DNA from: Lepas anatifera
Lineage: Eukaryota > Arthropoda > Thecostraca > Lepadidae
Assembly: GCA_034440635.1 (NCBI GenBank)
Contig: JAOTON010000896.1
Coordinates: forward strand, 2,239,001 to 2,303,000
Reading direction: 5' to 3'
DNA length: 64,000 nt
Of this stretch, positions 32,392 to 43,157 are shown piece after piece. The stretch's first letter is position 1. Every line of letters starts with the position of its first letter. Made by a program: the position numbers and the translations under genes. The notes under the pieces were generated by a model. The model had not been told where the DNA came from. It worked only from the letters and a program-made list of their open reading frames with translations, and did no database searches.

Positions 32392-35000
32392 GCAACTTTA
32401 TATTTTAGATTGGGGGGGCACCCGGCTCGAAAGGGGCCCGTGCATGATGGGGGCCCGTATTTTTTTAATGAAAATGTGACCGAAAAAAACGTATTTTCTT
32501 CCGTTTATGTTTGTCAAATTCTCTGAAGTGGCACCGACCGCCGAAAGAATCTGGGGAATGATGTACCGAGCTTCGAGAGATGCGTTATTTTACTGTTAAA
32601 AGCAAACTTTGTGCAAATCATTCGCCTCGGCGAATGCGACAAGAGAGCCGGGAGCATGCCTTAGCTTCCTTCGCGCTGCGCTGACAAGCCCGGGAAATTA
32701 AGAGGCTACCATTCGCCGGCGGACGCACATTATTTGACCCAGATTTGACGACAAGATATGATACACTTTTTGACAGACAAATTTAAGAGTCTTAAATTTG
32801 TCTGTGTTTAAACTTCCACTGGAACTAAAAAGGAAAACTTCATGCACATTTCTGACAAAAATACCTAGAAATATATCAATGAAGAAAAGTAGTGCCGACG
32901 GAGAGATGCCAAAATAACAAACATGCCAATTTATTAAACCAGTACTTATCGGAAGGGGCCCCGCTGCGCACGGTGGGGGGTCGTAAGCAAGACAAGGAGC
33001 CCGGCTAAAGCCAGAGGAGGCCTGGGTAGCCCAGAGGGAGCCCGAAATTATAGCACGGGAGGAGGAGTGGAGGTGGGAGTGAAGTGGGAGGAGTGGAGTC
33101 AGGGGCGGATTCAGGCCGATGGTGGGGGGAGAGGGGCAACGGGGCCCCAAATCGTGAAAAACATATGGTTTTTTAAAGAAAATCCGTAAAAATCGGCAAA
33201 ATCTGGGAATTTGGGGAGGATTGCCCCGTCCCCCCCCTAGATCCGGTAGTGCTGTGGTTCCTTGCAGACCACAGGGACACAGACAAACCATAGGAGCCCG
33301 GGAAAATTGCAGGGGGCCGGGCAGACCGCAGGGGGCCGTGTAGACTACAGGGGGCCCGGGCAGACCACAGAGGGCCCGGGCAGACTAAAAGGAGCCCAGA
33401 CCGCCCACAAGGGGCCCGGGAGGACCACACAGTACCCAGGCACACTACAAAAAGCCCAGACCACCTACAAAGGGCCCGGGCAGACCACAGGGGCCCGGGC
33501 ATACTAAAAGGGGCCAAGGCAGAATACAAAGAGCCAGGCTGCAGTCCCAGAGGGCCCGGCTGAACCAAAAAGGTCCCGAGACTGCCAGAAATAGGGGGCC
33601 CGGATGAAGCCAAAATGGGCCTGGTTAGGGGCCCGTTTGCGAACACAGCGATTTTGGGTGGTCATAAAGGGGACTGCACCCAAGCAAGCATGCCAGGCAA
33701 GCATGCCAGGGAACCCGGCCGCAGCCACAGCAAGCCCAGATAGACCACGGGGCCCCGCACTCATCGCAAGGGCCCGTCCATGACATTAGAGGACCCGCGC
33801 CTCCTGGACCACAGGGAGCCCGGTTGCAGTCACAGGTCCCGGTTGCAGTCACAGGGGGCCCGGGTGGATCACAGGCGCCCGGATGCGGTGATAGGGGCTC
33901 GGGCGGATCACAGAGGGCCCGGTTGCAGTCACAGGGGGCCTGGGTGGATAACAGGGGGCCGGGTGGATTCCAGGGGCCCTGTTGCAGTCACAGGTGGCCC
34001 GGTTGGACCACAAGGAATCCGTTTGCAGTCACAGGGGGACCGGGTGGATCTCAGGGGGCCCGGTTGCAGTCAAAGAGGGCCCGTGTGGATAACAAGGGGC
34101 CCCAGGTGGATCACAGATGGCCCGGTTGCAGTCACAGGGGGCCCGGGTGGATCATAGGGAGCCCGGTTGTAATTACAGGGGGCCCGGGTGGATCACATGG
34201 GGCCCGGTTGCAGTCACAGGGGGCCCGGGTGGCTCACAAAGGGCCCGGTTGCAGTCACAGGGGACCCGGTTGGATCACAGATGGCCCGGGTGGATCATAA
34301 CTGGCCTGGGTGTAATCACAGGGGGGCCCGGGTGGATCACAGGGGATCCGGTTGCAGTCACAGCGGAGCCGGGTGGATCACAAAGGGCCCGGTCGCAGTC
34401 ACAGGGGGCCTGGGTGGATCATAGGGAGCCCGGTTGTAATTACAGGTGGCCTGGGTGGATCACATGGAGCCCGGTTGCAGTCACAGGGGGCCCGGATGGA
34501 TTACAGGGGGCCGGTTGCAATCACAGGGGGCCGGGTGGCTCACAGAGGGCCCGGGTGGATCACAGATGGCCCGGGTAGATGACAGGGGGGCCCGGTTTCA
34601 GTCACAGGGGGCCCGGGTGGATCATAGATGGCCCGGTTGCAGTCACAGGGGGCCCGGGTGGATCTTAGGGGCCCGGTTGTAATTACAGGGGGCCGGGTGG
34701 ATCGCAGAGGGGGGCCCGGTTGCAGTCACAGGGGCCCTGGTGGATCACAGATGGTCCGGGCCCAGTCACAGGGGGCCCGGTGGATCACAGATGACCCGGT
34801 CCCAGTCACAGGGGCCCCGGTGGATCACAGATGACCCGGTCCCAGTCACAGGGAGCCCGGGTGGATCACAGGGGGCCCGGGTGGATTACAGGGGGCCCGG
34901 TTGCAGTCCACAGGGGGCCCGGGTGGATCACAGAGGGCCCGGTGGGTTGACAGGAGGCCCGAGACTGCTGGAATTAGGGACCCGACTGCAGTCAAAGTGG
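32392..35000 (+). repeat. GC-rich minisatellite (GGGCCCGG units) in a repeat starting CAGGGGCGCAA
   Basis: At 32392 the text CAGGGGCGCAACTTTATATT marks the start of a dispersed repeat whose opposite end is seen at 48247 (minus). From about 33260 to 34990 it becomes a minisatellite of roughly 19-20-bp half-units, alternating GGTGGATCACAGGGGGCCC and GGTTGCAGTCACAGGGGGCC, about 40 bp per pair. Long ORFs in it (up to 158 codons) translate to Gly/Arg/His repeats and are artefacts. The array lies just upstream of the first recognisable DAGL exon. Confidence 0.85.
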
Positions 35001-35120
35001 GCCTGAAAATTTATTTATTTATTACGCCGGCCCACCCATGTGAACCTCTCCCCGCCGTAAGACCCCTCACACCTCCCCTCACTGGTTTTGTGCCCGTGCG
35101 AACCGCTGCTCAGCTGAAAC

Positions 35121-35281
35121 CAGGGGCGGATCAAGACGGAAAAATCCGGTCTTGGCCACCGAAGCGATAAAATTATGGTCGATTTTAGTCAGCTTTGACC
35201 CATTTTCTGAAAAGAAGACTGTTTCTTACATACTTTGTTGGATTGCCCCTTCTTTAAACATCTGTCCTAGATCCGCCCCTG
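35121..35281. mobile_element. hAT-like MITE, 161 bp
   Basis: Terminal inverted repeats CAGGGGCGGATC and CTAGATCCGCCCCTG. The flanking octamers GCTGAAAC and TCTGTGAC agree at 5 of 8 positions, so the target duplication is decayed or absent. It separates two similar stretches (35055-35118 and 35285-35345) that look like a duplicated segment before the first DAGL exon. Confidence 0.65.
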
Positions 35282-35364
35282 TCTGTGACACCTCTCACCT
35301 TCCGTCTGTCAGGTTCTGCGTCCGCGGGAGCCTCTCCTCGGCTGTGACCTCGCTCCTGTTCCAG

Positions 35365-38300
35365 GTCTGGTGGCGTGTAACTGGCTACGCTTCCTCATCA
35401 TCGTGATCGGCGTGGCGGTGGTGTTCGACCCCCTGGGCTCGGTCAGCCTGCGGTCCGGCGGATACAGCGCTGCCTGTCGCCGCAGAAGGCGAGTCTCAGT
35501 CCTGCCGCCAGTCTCATGAGACTGCGGCGACTCTGGCGAAGTGTTCTTGTTATTGTTTGCAAACAAACAGCAGCTGCGATGGTCATTTATCGTTGCCTGC
35601 TCGCAGAGTGTCGGTAGGAATTGCGGTGATCGTACCACGCCTTCGAACGTATTTGCAACACAGGATCTGTCAGGGCTTGAACCCCGCCTGCCTGTCACAT
35701 CAAGGTGTGTCAATTTTAGACTGCCTTAATTTCCGCAGCATTTTCAGCGATATCAACACATGCACAAATGTGTACACACCTGGCATGGCTGGATATTTAA
35801 TGTCGACCTATGCAAGCGAACTTACACTCACAAGGTGATACAAATCGTAGGGAAAGTAATAAAAGCAGGGAGGGACCCCGAACCCTCCACCCCCTCCCCT
35901 CTGTCGGGATCTCAGCGCATGCCTCCCGGTGTCACTCTGTATCGCTGTCCCCATAGTGCCCTGTCCAGAAGCGGTTCCGTCTGCTCTGTTGTTGTCACAC
36001 TGTGCCTCTGTGTCCGCAGTGCCCTGCGGCGCAGTCTGCGGCAGAAGCGGTTCCGCCTGCTCTGCTGTTGTCACACTGTGCCTCTGTGCCGGCAGTCTGT
36101 GGCAGAAGCGGTTCCGCCTGCTCTGCTGTTGTCTGTACGCTGACGACACCGCGGAAGCTCTCCGAGATGTGGCCAGTAAGTAATGACCGTGTAGTCACCA
36201 GGATTGGAGGGGGCGTGATGACGAGGTGTCTATTCCATGGCTCCCCCAAAACGATGAGGGGATTGGGGAAGCGTTGAAGGCGCCGCTCGAATACGCGGGT
36301 TGTCGGTAACAGTGCCCGCCCTCTGCAAACTTTCCAATAACGTCACGGGTAAAAAATTGGAGAGCTGTGAAAAGAGCGTCGCCACTGAAACTTCACTGGG
36401 AGGAAACTACCCCATTTGGATTAAACAATTGTTCGAACTTGGCACCTTGTACAATTGTGTTTATGCCGCAATTAAGAACTTTCACCTTTTGTCCGAACGC
36501 GGCTGAGATAGGAAATTTTCGGACGAAAAGTGGAGGGCCACCCTCTCCCCTCCCCCCCTGTGGCGATGCCCAAGAAAGCTAGTGCATTGTTTGGTGCGCT
36601 GTACGTTTGGAGCCGAATGAAGCTGGACGGTCAGGAGATTGTGCTGATCTCACTGTCATGTCCCCTATGTGACTGGCAGCACACATGGCCACGCTGATCG
36701 GGGAGGTGGACCTGGTACCATCGGACGTGTTGCCATGTCCCCTCTGTGACTGGCAGCACACATGGTCACGCTGATCGGGGAGGTGGACCTGGTACCCTCG
36801 GACGTGGTGCCATGCCTTTTTTGTGATTGGCAGCACACATGGCCACGCTGATCGGGGAGGTGGACCTGGTACTTTCGGAAGTGGTGGCTGGTCTGATTCT
36901 GCTCCAGCAGAGGCACGCCACAGTGTTCAGGGTCCCGGCGCCAGAGGTCGCTGCTACTAGTCGTGGTGAGTACGGTCGGAATCTGGAGATAGCCTACAGA
37001 GAATGTGGGGAGCATGAGGTAGGCTATGTACAAATAGTTGGAAGATATGGAAGGATAGCCAGGAATGCTGTAAAAACCGAAAAGAGTGCAGGCAGTTTGC
37101 TGCTTCCCGAATAACATGCTAATGAATTGTTTGGTTTGTATCATGCTGGGGAATATTATAACTGGCACACCCTCACGAAAAAGAATCGACTCCAATACCC
37201 TCAAGAGTTCTATTTCCACCTATACAATCGAACGCCAAGCTCCCCTCATGTTTATCATAATTTTTTTTAGACGTAACGTTTGGAAAGTTTCCGTCTGTTT
37301 CGGATGTAATCTTGGAAAGCTGTGGGAATGTTATGTCGAAAAGATGGAAAAGTTGTCATGCCTTCGCGAAGGGGAAGAAACGCCGATCAGCTGCTCATCT
37401 CACCAATACAAATCATTTAGCTCCATTATTGGTTTTATACTTGTGCATCCTTCCAAAAAGATGAGGGGAGGCGTGATGAGGTGGAGGAATGCGTAGGACT
37501 TGGTTAGAGGAGCCTAGAAAGGATTGGAGAAGGCACTGGAACAGACCCTTTGTCTGCACATCCTAAACTACAATCACCCTGCCCCTCCCCGTCCACCCCA
37601 GTCCCATTGTCCCTCTCACCATGCCTCTCCCCGTCCATCTCAGGTCACCTCCCCTCTCAGCCTGCCCCTCCCCGTCCATCTCAGGTCACCTCCCCTCTCA
37701 CCCTGCCCCTCCCCGTCTACTTCAGGTCACCTCCCCTCTCACCCTGCTCCTCCCCGTCTACCTCAGGTCACCTCCCCTCTCACCCTGCCCCTCCCCGTCC
37801 ATCTCAGGTCACCTCCCCCTCTCACCCTGCCCCTCTCCGTCTACCTCACGTCACCTCCCCTCTCACCCTGCCCCTCCCCGTCTACCTCAGGTCACCTCCC
37901 CTCTCACCCTGCCCCTCCCCCGTCTACCTCAGGTCACCACCCCTCTCACCCCGCCCCTCTCCGTCTACCTCACATCACCTCCCCCTCTCACCCTGCCCCT
38001 CTCTGTCTACCTCAGGTCACCTCCCCTCTCACCCTGCCCCTCCCCGTCTACCTCAGGTCACCTCCCCTCTCACCCTGCCTCTCCCCGTCCACCCCAGTCC
38101 CATTGTCCCTCTCACCCTGCCTCTCCCCGTCTACCTCAGGTCACCAGTCCCCTCTCACCCCGCCCCTCCCCGTCTACATCAGATCACCTTACCTCTCACC
38201 CTGCCCCTCCCCCTGTCTACCTCAGGTCACCTCCCCTTTCGCCCTGTCCCTCCCCATCTACCTCAGGTCACCTCTCTCACTCTGCCTCTCTCCGTCTACC

Positions 38301-39570
38301 TCAGGTCACCTCCTTTCTCACCCTGCCCCTCCCCGTCTACCTCAGGTCACCTTCCCTCTCACCCTGCCCCTCCCCGTCTACATCAGGTCACCTCCCCTCT
38401 CACCCTGCCCCTCCCCGTCTACATCAGGTCACCTCCTCTCTCACCCTGCCTCTCCTGTCTACCTCAGGTCTCCTCCCCTCTCACCCTGCCCTTCCCCGTC
38501 TACCTCAGGTCACCTCCTCTCTCATCCTGTCCCTCCCCGTCGACCCCAGTACCCTTGTCCCTCTCACCCTGCCCCTCACCGTCTACCTCAGGTCACCTCT
38601 TCTCTCACACTGCCCTTCCCCGTCTACGTCAGGTCACCTCCCCTCTCACCCTGCCCCTCCCCGTCTACCTCAGGTCACTAGTCCCCTCTCATCCTGTCCC
38701 TCCCCGTCCACCCCAGTCCCCTTGCCCTCTCACCCTGCCCCTCCCCGTTTACCTCAGGTCGCCCGGCCTGGATGTCGGCGGCGCGCGCCAGTCACTACAT
38801 GCGGTTCGCGCTGGGCGTCTACGGCTGGCCCTGGTTCGTGCATGGCCGAGTGACGTCATCAGTGGCTAGACTGTGCCGCCGAATCACCTGCTACGCCTCC
38901 TGCAGGTCAGCCTGTGACGTCATAGTCACCTCCGCAGGCGCATCCTGGGACTTCAGAGACCGGGGGGCCGTTTCACTAGGATGTGACATATGGAAAAGAG
39001 TGGCGCCTCGTGTAGATTGAAAAAAATGCATCGGGGTAGGGGCAGAGGGGAAAGAGGTTAGGCGGGAAACGAAAGGGAGTTTGGAGGCACGATGTTCGGT
39101 GCTGGTGGTCGATTTGAGGTGAGTCATTCTTGATCCGCGAACACACTCGCAGAAATGACTGGCAGTATTCGATAATGTCCACTGACACGCCTTGTAAGCT
39201 GTTCATAAATGACGTACAAACGCCCAAATTGGACTGTGACAAGCCTCATATACACTCTGGATTTGTAAAGTAGGTAAAAATCGTTTTCACACGCTGTTTG
39301 CGACTTGTAACTTGTCTCTGCTCCAGGAGTAAGGCAGTGCCTTCAATAGGCGACAACTGCTGCCTCTGTAATACGGCGGCGCTGCAATAATGCACCCTGC
39401 TCGAGGACAGGGACCTCCTGTACGTGTCCTTTGTCAACAAGCTGTACCAGGTAACTGGCGAGGGACTTTGACGGGAAGCCTGACAGCTACAGGCTGGAAC
39501 TTGCCCCCGATATAAATGTCTATGTATCGTAATACTGCATTGTGTTTGACATTGATATTGTGACGCAAAA

Positions 39571-39625
<55 letters not shown>

Positions 39626-42600
39626 AGGAATTCTTACGCAGTGGGCTTTCAGACAATTATCAAATTTCCGCCGTGCGCCAGACTAGAAAATGTACGCAGC
39701 ATAAGAAATATTTTTAATTTTTACGTATTTTCGTAAATATCAAGTAAATACACTTTGCTTATATATTTTCCATTTTCCTTGACAATTCTGTAACACTTTC
39801 TATGGAGCCATTCCCAAATCAAATAACATTTTCATCAATCCTTAATACTGTCGGAAGTTACCTACGATTTCAAAGTAGTCCCATCTTACGTTACGGATTT
39901 TTGCTTACTTTATACCCAAAAGTCTCGGGAAAACATAGAGGACTCCGACTGGTTCGCCCTGAATGTTTTTAAGGCGATGCCTCCGCTCTACCCTGTACGC
40001 ATCTTTACTTTATGTATTATATTCTGGAATGGAAAACTTAAGCATATGCCCGGAGCTTCCAAATTTTACGCCGTGGTTTCTCGGCGCAAATCAACTTTTA
40101 TTTCCCCCTGCGTTTTCGTGTCCTTTCGAGACACTGCGCTCTCACAGGTGGCGTTCACAGTCGCATTGGACCACCGAGCTGAGAGTGTGGTGGTGGCCAT
40201 CAGGGGCACACTCTCTGTCACCGACGCCCTCACCGACCTCTGCTTAGACTCGGCTCTCATCTCCGGGCCCGACGCGCCCGAGGACAGGGTAAGAGATGGT
40301 GGGAGATTGGTAACCAACACTGGTATTATATCTCATCTCCGGGCCCGACGCGCCCGAGGACAGGGCAAGGGAATGGTGTGAGATGGGTAACCAATACTGG
40401 TATTAGCTCTCATCTGCGGGCCCGACGCGCCCGAGGACAGGGTAAGAGATGGTGGGAGATGGGTAATCAACACTGGTATTATATCTCATGGTTTATCGTA
40501 GGCTAAGGATAGGTTATGTTAGGCTAGCTTTGAAATCAGGTTAGGTTAAATAGGTTAGATTTCTTCACCGCAGTGATACCTTTCACTGCGGGTCTATGCT
40601 AACCACACTTTTACTCTTACTAACAATCTAACTATCCTCTCACACTTCTTTTCCTCTGCGCGGCATCTGCCCAGCCGGAGAGGGGAGCTGCAACCTCACC
40701 TCCGGGTTGCAGGGTAAATTCGCGGCACCCTGGCCAGGTGTTTAGCGCACTTTCTAAACTACAAAAATTATTGAGTTAACGGAGGATTTCGAGTAACGTA
40801 GACAAACGGACATCAGTAGCTGACACACAAAATTCTAAATTCTAAATTCCAATTCTAAATTTAAGGTCTTCAACCACAGAAATAACCTTCGCACTCTGCG
40901 GGTCTAAACTTATTAAAAGACCTCCCTTGGCATGGCTATGCCATTGCCACGACACGTCCATTCGCAAGCTAAAATATCTTGCAACCCATTACTTGAAATA
41001 ACTCCCCTTGCTTTAACAGACTAACGTAGCTTGCCCTCACGCAAAATTCTAAAAATTCTCCCACACACTCCTTTAGAGGCGGGCAAAGGTGCTATGCACA
41101 GAACGCCTAATAAAAAGCCATAAGCAAGTATCTCATCTCCGGGCCCGACGCGCCCGAGGACAGGGCAAGGGAATGGTGTGAGATGGGTAACCAATACTGG
41201 TATTACTTCTCATCTGCGGGCCCGACGCGCCCAAGGACAGGTAAGGGATGGTGGGAGATGGGTAACCAACACTGGTATTACTTCTCATCTGCGGGCCGGA
41301 CGCGCCCGAGGACTGGGTAAGGGATGGTGTGAGATGGGTAACCAACACTGGTATTATATCTCATCTCCGGGCCCGACGCGCCCGAAGACAGGGTAAGAGA
41401 TGATGTTAGATGGGTAACCAACGCTGTATTAGTTCTCCTATCCGGGTCCGACGTTCCCGAGGACAGGGTAAGGGGGATAGTGTGGACGGGAGGATTGACG
41501 CAAACGAAGCGGCTCTTGTAACGTGATAATAATAGTGTACGTGAATGAAACTGTCTGAGTGTAACAGCCCACAGCTACCGTTTAGGGTCGCAGTTATGCC
41601 CTTTAAAACATCGAATGATAGAATTTATTCCGCCAGTACTTCCCCGTATTTTTCGAACACATATATTTGGTTTTGGGCTACTTATATAATTGCTCCTTCT
41701 TTAAGTTCATTGTCACACTGTTAGAACTTCTGAACCACCTCTTCTTTTAATGCTTTGGTGTATTTCTGATTGCTCAGGCACACAGGGACATGCTGGAGTC
41801 GGCCAAATACGTGATGCAAACTCTAGAGAAGAGCGATATTTTGAGCACCGCCGCGGGGCAGTTCCCTGACTATGATCTCATCATCACAGGTACGTGCTCT
41901 GTTCGCGCGGGAGAAATGTACATTTGTACCAAGCTTACTTCTGTGCTCATTCCAAGGTCATTTAATGCAACATTAGTATGTAACTGAGTGGTATAATTCT
42001 CTGGGTGGAAACCCTGCAACTTGCGGCTAAAATAAATAAATACTTTTTTTGGAATGATGAAGTTTTCATATCAGCGAAGGTTATTGACATAGATGGATTT
42101 GATGTGTCCCTATTAAGCAAGAGGTTTCCGTGAAATTTAACATAATTGGAGGATTATGACAGTCAATATTCTCTCAAGTTAGTGCGGTGAACGAAAGGGG
42201 AACTGTCGCTGAATGAACTGGCTGACCGAGATGCTGGTATGATCGGGTCGACCCATGATTTCCTCAGGGCTATCCACTCTGTGGTCGTATAGGACCCAGG
42301 ATAAAGCTTCCGTGCCCGGGGAGACATCGTGTTCTCCCTGCCTAGATCACTGAGTGGAACTGTATCTTATGTTAGCCACGTAACATCAGATATCTATTTA
42401 ACCATGTGTCCAGTCAGTAATGCGCTCTACCATATTCAGTGGCTATCAACCCCATCGATCGGTTATGCGGACATCCCATTACACAGGCAGTAGCCTTCAC
42501 TGCGTCGCTGTCCAAAGTCTCCGGGCCGGCCGTTATCCCAGTGTGTTTCCTTTCAGGCCATGGTCTGGGTGCTGGGGCGGCCGCACTGTTAGCTCTGCTG

Positions 42601-43157
42601 CTCAGGCCCGCCTACCCGCACCTCAAATGTTTCGCATTCTCGCCACCAGGTGAGTTTCTGGTGCCATTGATCATGTTGGGCGCTCTAAAAACGAAGTTAA
42701 TTTCCTTCCGATCCGTACAAATTAGCTAATTTCGTTTCTGGGCGTGGTGAGTCGTGTAATTAATCTGCAGAAATGTTTGTGCTGATTACCATTAATCCAT
42801 ACCGCTTATTCTGTTTTTATGCATGTTTCCTGTGGCTTGTTGCCGCCAACATATTTTGTTTTGTTTCGTGTTTAGGAACACTACATACTATTTATCATTC
42901 TTTATAAATTTCGGTAGAACTGATGCTCTAATGGAGCCATCTCGAAGCAGTCGGTCTTTTCCACGTTTGGCGTGCCCGCTGAGTGTGAGTTTTCGCCGCC
43001 AGGGGGCCTGGTCAGCAGGTCGGTCAGCGAGCTTATGCAGGAGTTCGTCATGTCGGTGGTGTGTGGGGACGACCTGGTGCCCCGGCTCTCCGTAGCCTCC
43101 GTGGAGTGGCTCAAATACGAGCTGCAGGAGGTGCTGTTTCAGTGCAGGCTTAGCAAG
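35365..43157 (+). CDS. sn1-specific diacylglycerol lipase-like gene (nine exons, C-terminus not in window; probably decayed)
   Basis: DAGLs are membrane lipases that release 2-arachidonoylglycerol. Exons seen: 35365-about 35490 (last membrane segment, [20 protein letters not shown]; donor unclear), 36096-36175 ([12 protein letters not shown]), 36834-36965 ([12 protein letters not shown]), 38758-38905 ([12 protein letters not shown]), 39327-39450 (GDNCCLC), 40148-40288 ([17 protein letters not shown]), 41778-41889, 42557-42649 ([11 protein letters not shown], then CFAFSPP), 43003-43157 ([11 protein letters not shown]). From 36096 onward every junction is GT-AG and phases match. The N-terminal membrane exons and the C-terminal part are missing. 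Two lesions: an in-frame TAA at 39388-39390, and Gly where the family has the nucleophile Ser (GHSLG); the acid Asp is kept. It is either a pseudogene or a dead paralogue. Confidence 0.88.
35960..36095 (+). repeat. Tandem copies of a DAGL exon start with its acceptor
   Basis: The segment CAGAAGCGGTTCCGCCTGC with the following CTGCTGTTGTCACACTG occurs at about 35966, 36042 and, as the real exon, 36103. Possible acceptors are CAG ending at 36019, 36034 and 36095. Only the last joins the GTCTGTACGCTGACGAC part of the exon. Confidence 0.85.
36658..36833 (+). repeat. 77-bp tandem copies of a DAGL acceptor plus exon edge
   Basis: Acceptors TGACTGGCAG end at 36679 and 36756 and the functional one (TGATTGGCAG) at 36833, exactly 77 bp apart. 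Each is followed by CACACATGG, a few variable bases and GGGGAGGTGGACCTGGTAC. Because 77 is not a multiple of three, use of a single upstream acceptor would shift the frame. Confidence 0.92.
37575..38757 (+). repeat. 41-bp intronic minisatellite made of splice-acceptor copies
   Basis: About 28 copies of a pyrimidine-rich 41-bp unit (GTCACCTCCCCTCTCACC then CTGCCCCTCCCCGTCTACCTCAG). The final unit ends at CAG 38755-38757 and is the acceptor of the exon at 38758. Every unit thus has a polypyrimidine tract plus CTCAG|GTC. The 439-, 410- and 385-codon ORFs over it are repeat artefacts. Confidence 0.93.
39571..39623 (+). repeat. (CT)n simple repeat in DAGL intron
   Basis: About 26 CT dinucleotides ending TTTCTCAGG, which resembles an acceptor, but no exon follows in frame. 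Confidence 0.95.
40252..40487 (+). repeat. 76-bp tandem copies of a DAGL exon end with its donor (block 1)
   Basis: Starting inside the exon 40148-40288, the unit TCTCATCTCCGGGCCCGACG then CGCCCGAGGACAGGGTAAGAG is repeated three times. The first copy contains the functional donor (AGG|GTAAGA at 40288/40289). The second has GGCAAGG in place of the donor GT; the third keeps GTAAGAG. Confidence 0.92.
40488..41130. mobile_element. Sequence inserted into the 76-bp donor array
   Basis: The array stops at 40487 after TCTCAT and resumes at 41131 with the same unit. The 640 bp between have TAGGTTAGGTT-like repeats, two similar GCGGGTCTA-ending segments (about 40570-40600 and 40875-40905) and no ORF. 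It is probably a mobile element, but I see no terminal repeats. Confidence 0.45.
41131..41480 (+). repeat. 76-bp tandem copies of a DAGL exon end with its donor (block 2)
   Basis: Five more copies of the unit, of which several retain a GGTAAG donor core. The last two are more diverged. Exon-derived bases GGGCCCGACGCGCCC are conserved in most units although they are not needed for coding there. Confidence 0.9.
41890..42556 (+). other. DAGL intron
   Basis: Ordinary intron between GTACGTG and TTTCCTTTCAG. I see no embedded gene or repeat array. Confidence 0.6.

Noticed and set aside
33262..35006. Gly/Arg/His-rich ORFs up to 158 codons
   Set aside because: Artefacts of the GGGCCCGG minisatellite; frames are not kept along the array.
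37524..38869. 385-439-codon open frames in all three plus-strand frames
   Set aside because: They translate the 41-bp pyrimidine-rich intronic repeat (Pro/Ser/Leu strings) and the last part only overlaps a real DAGL exon by chance.
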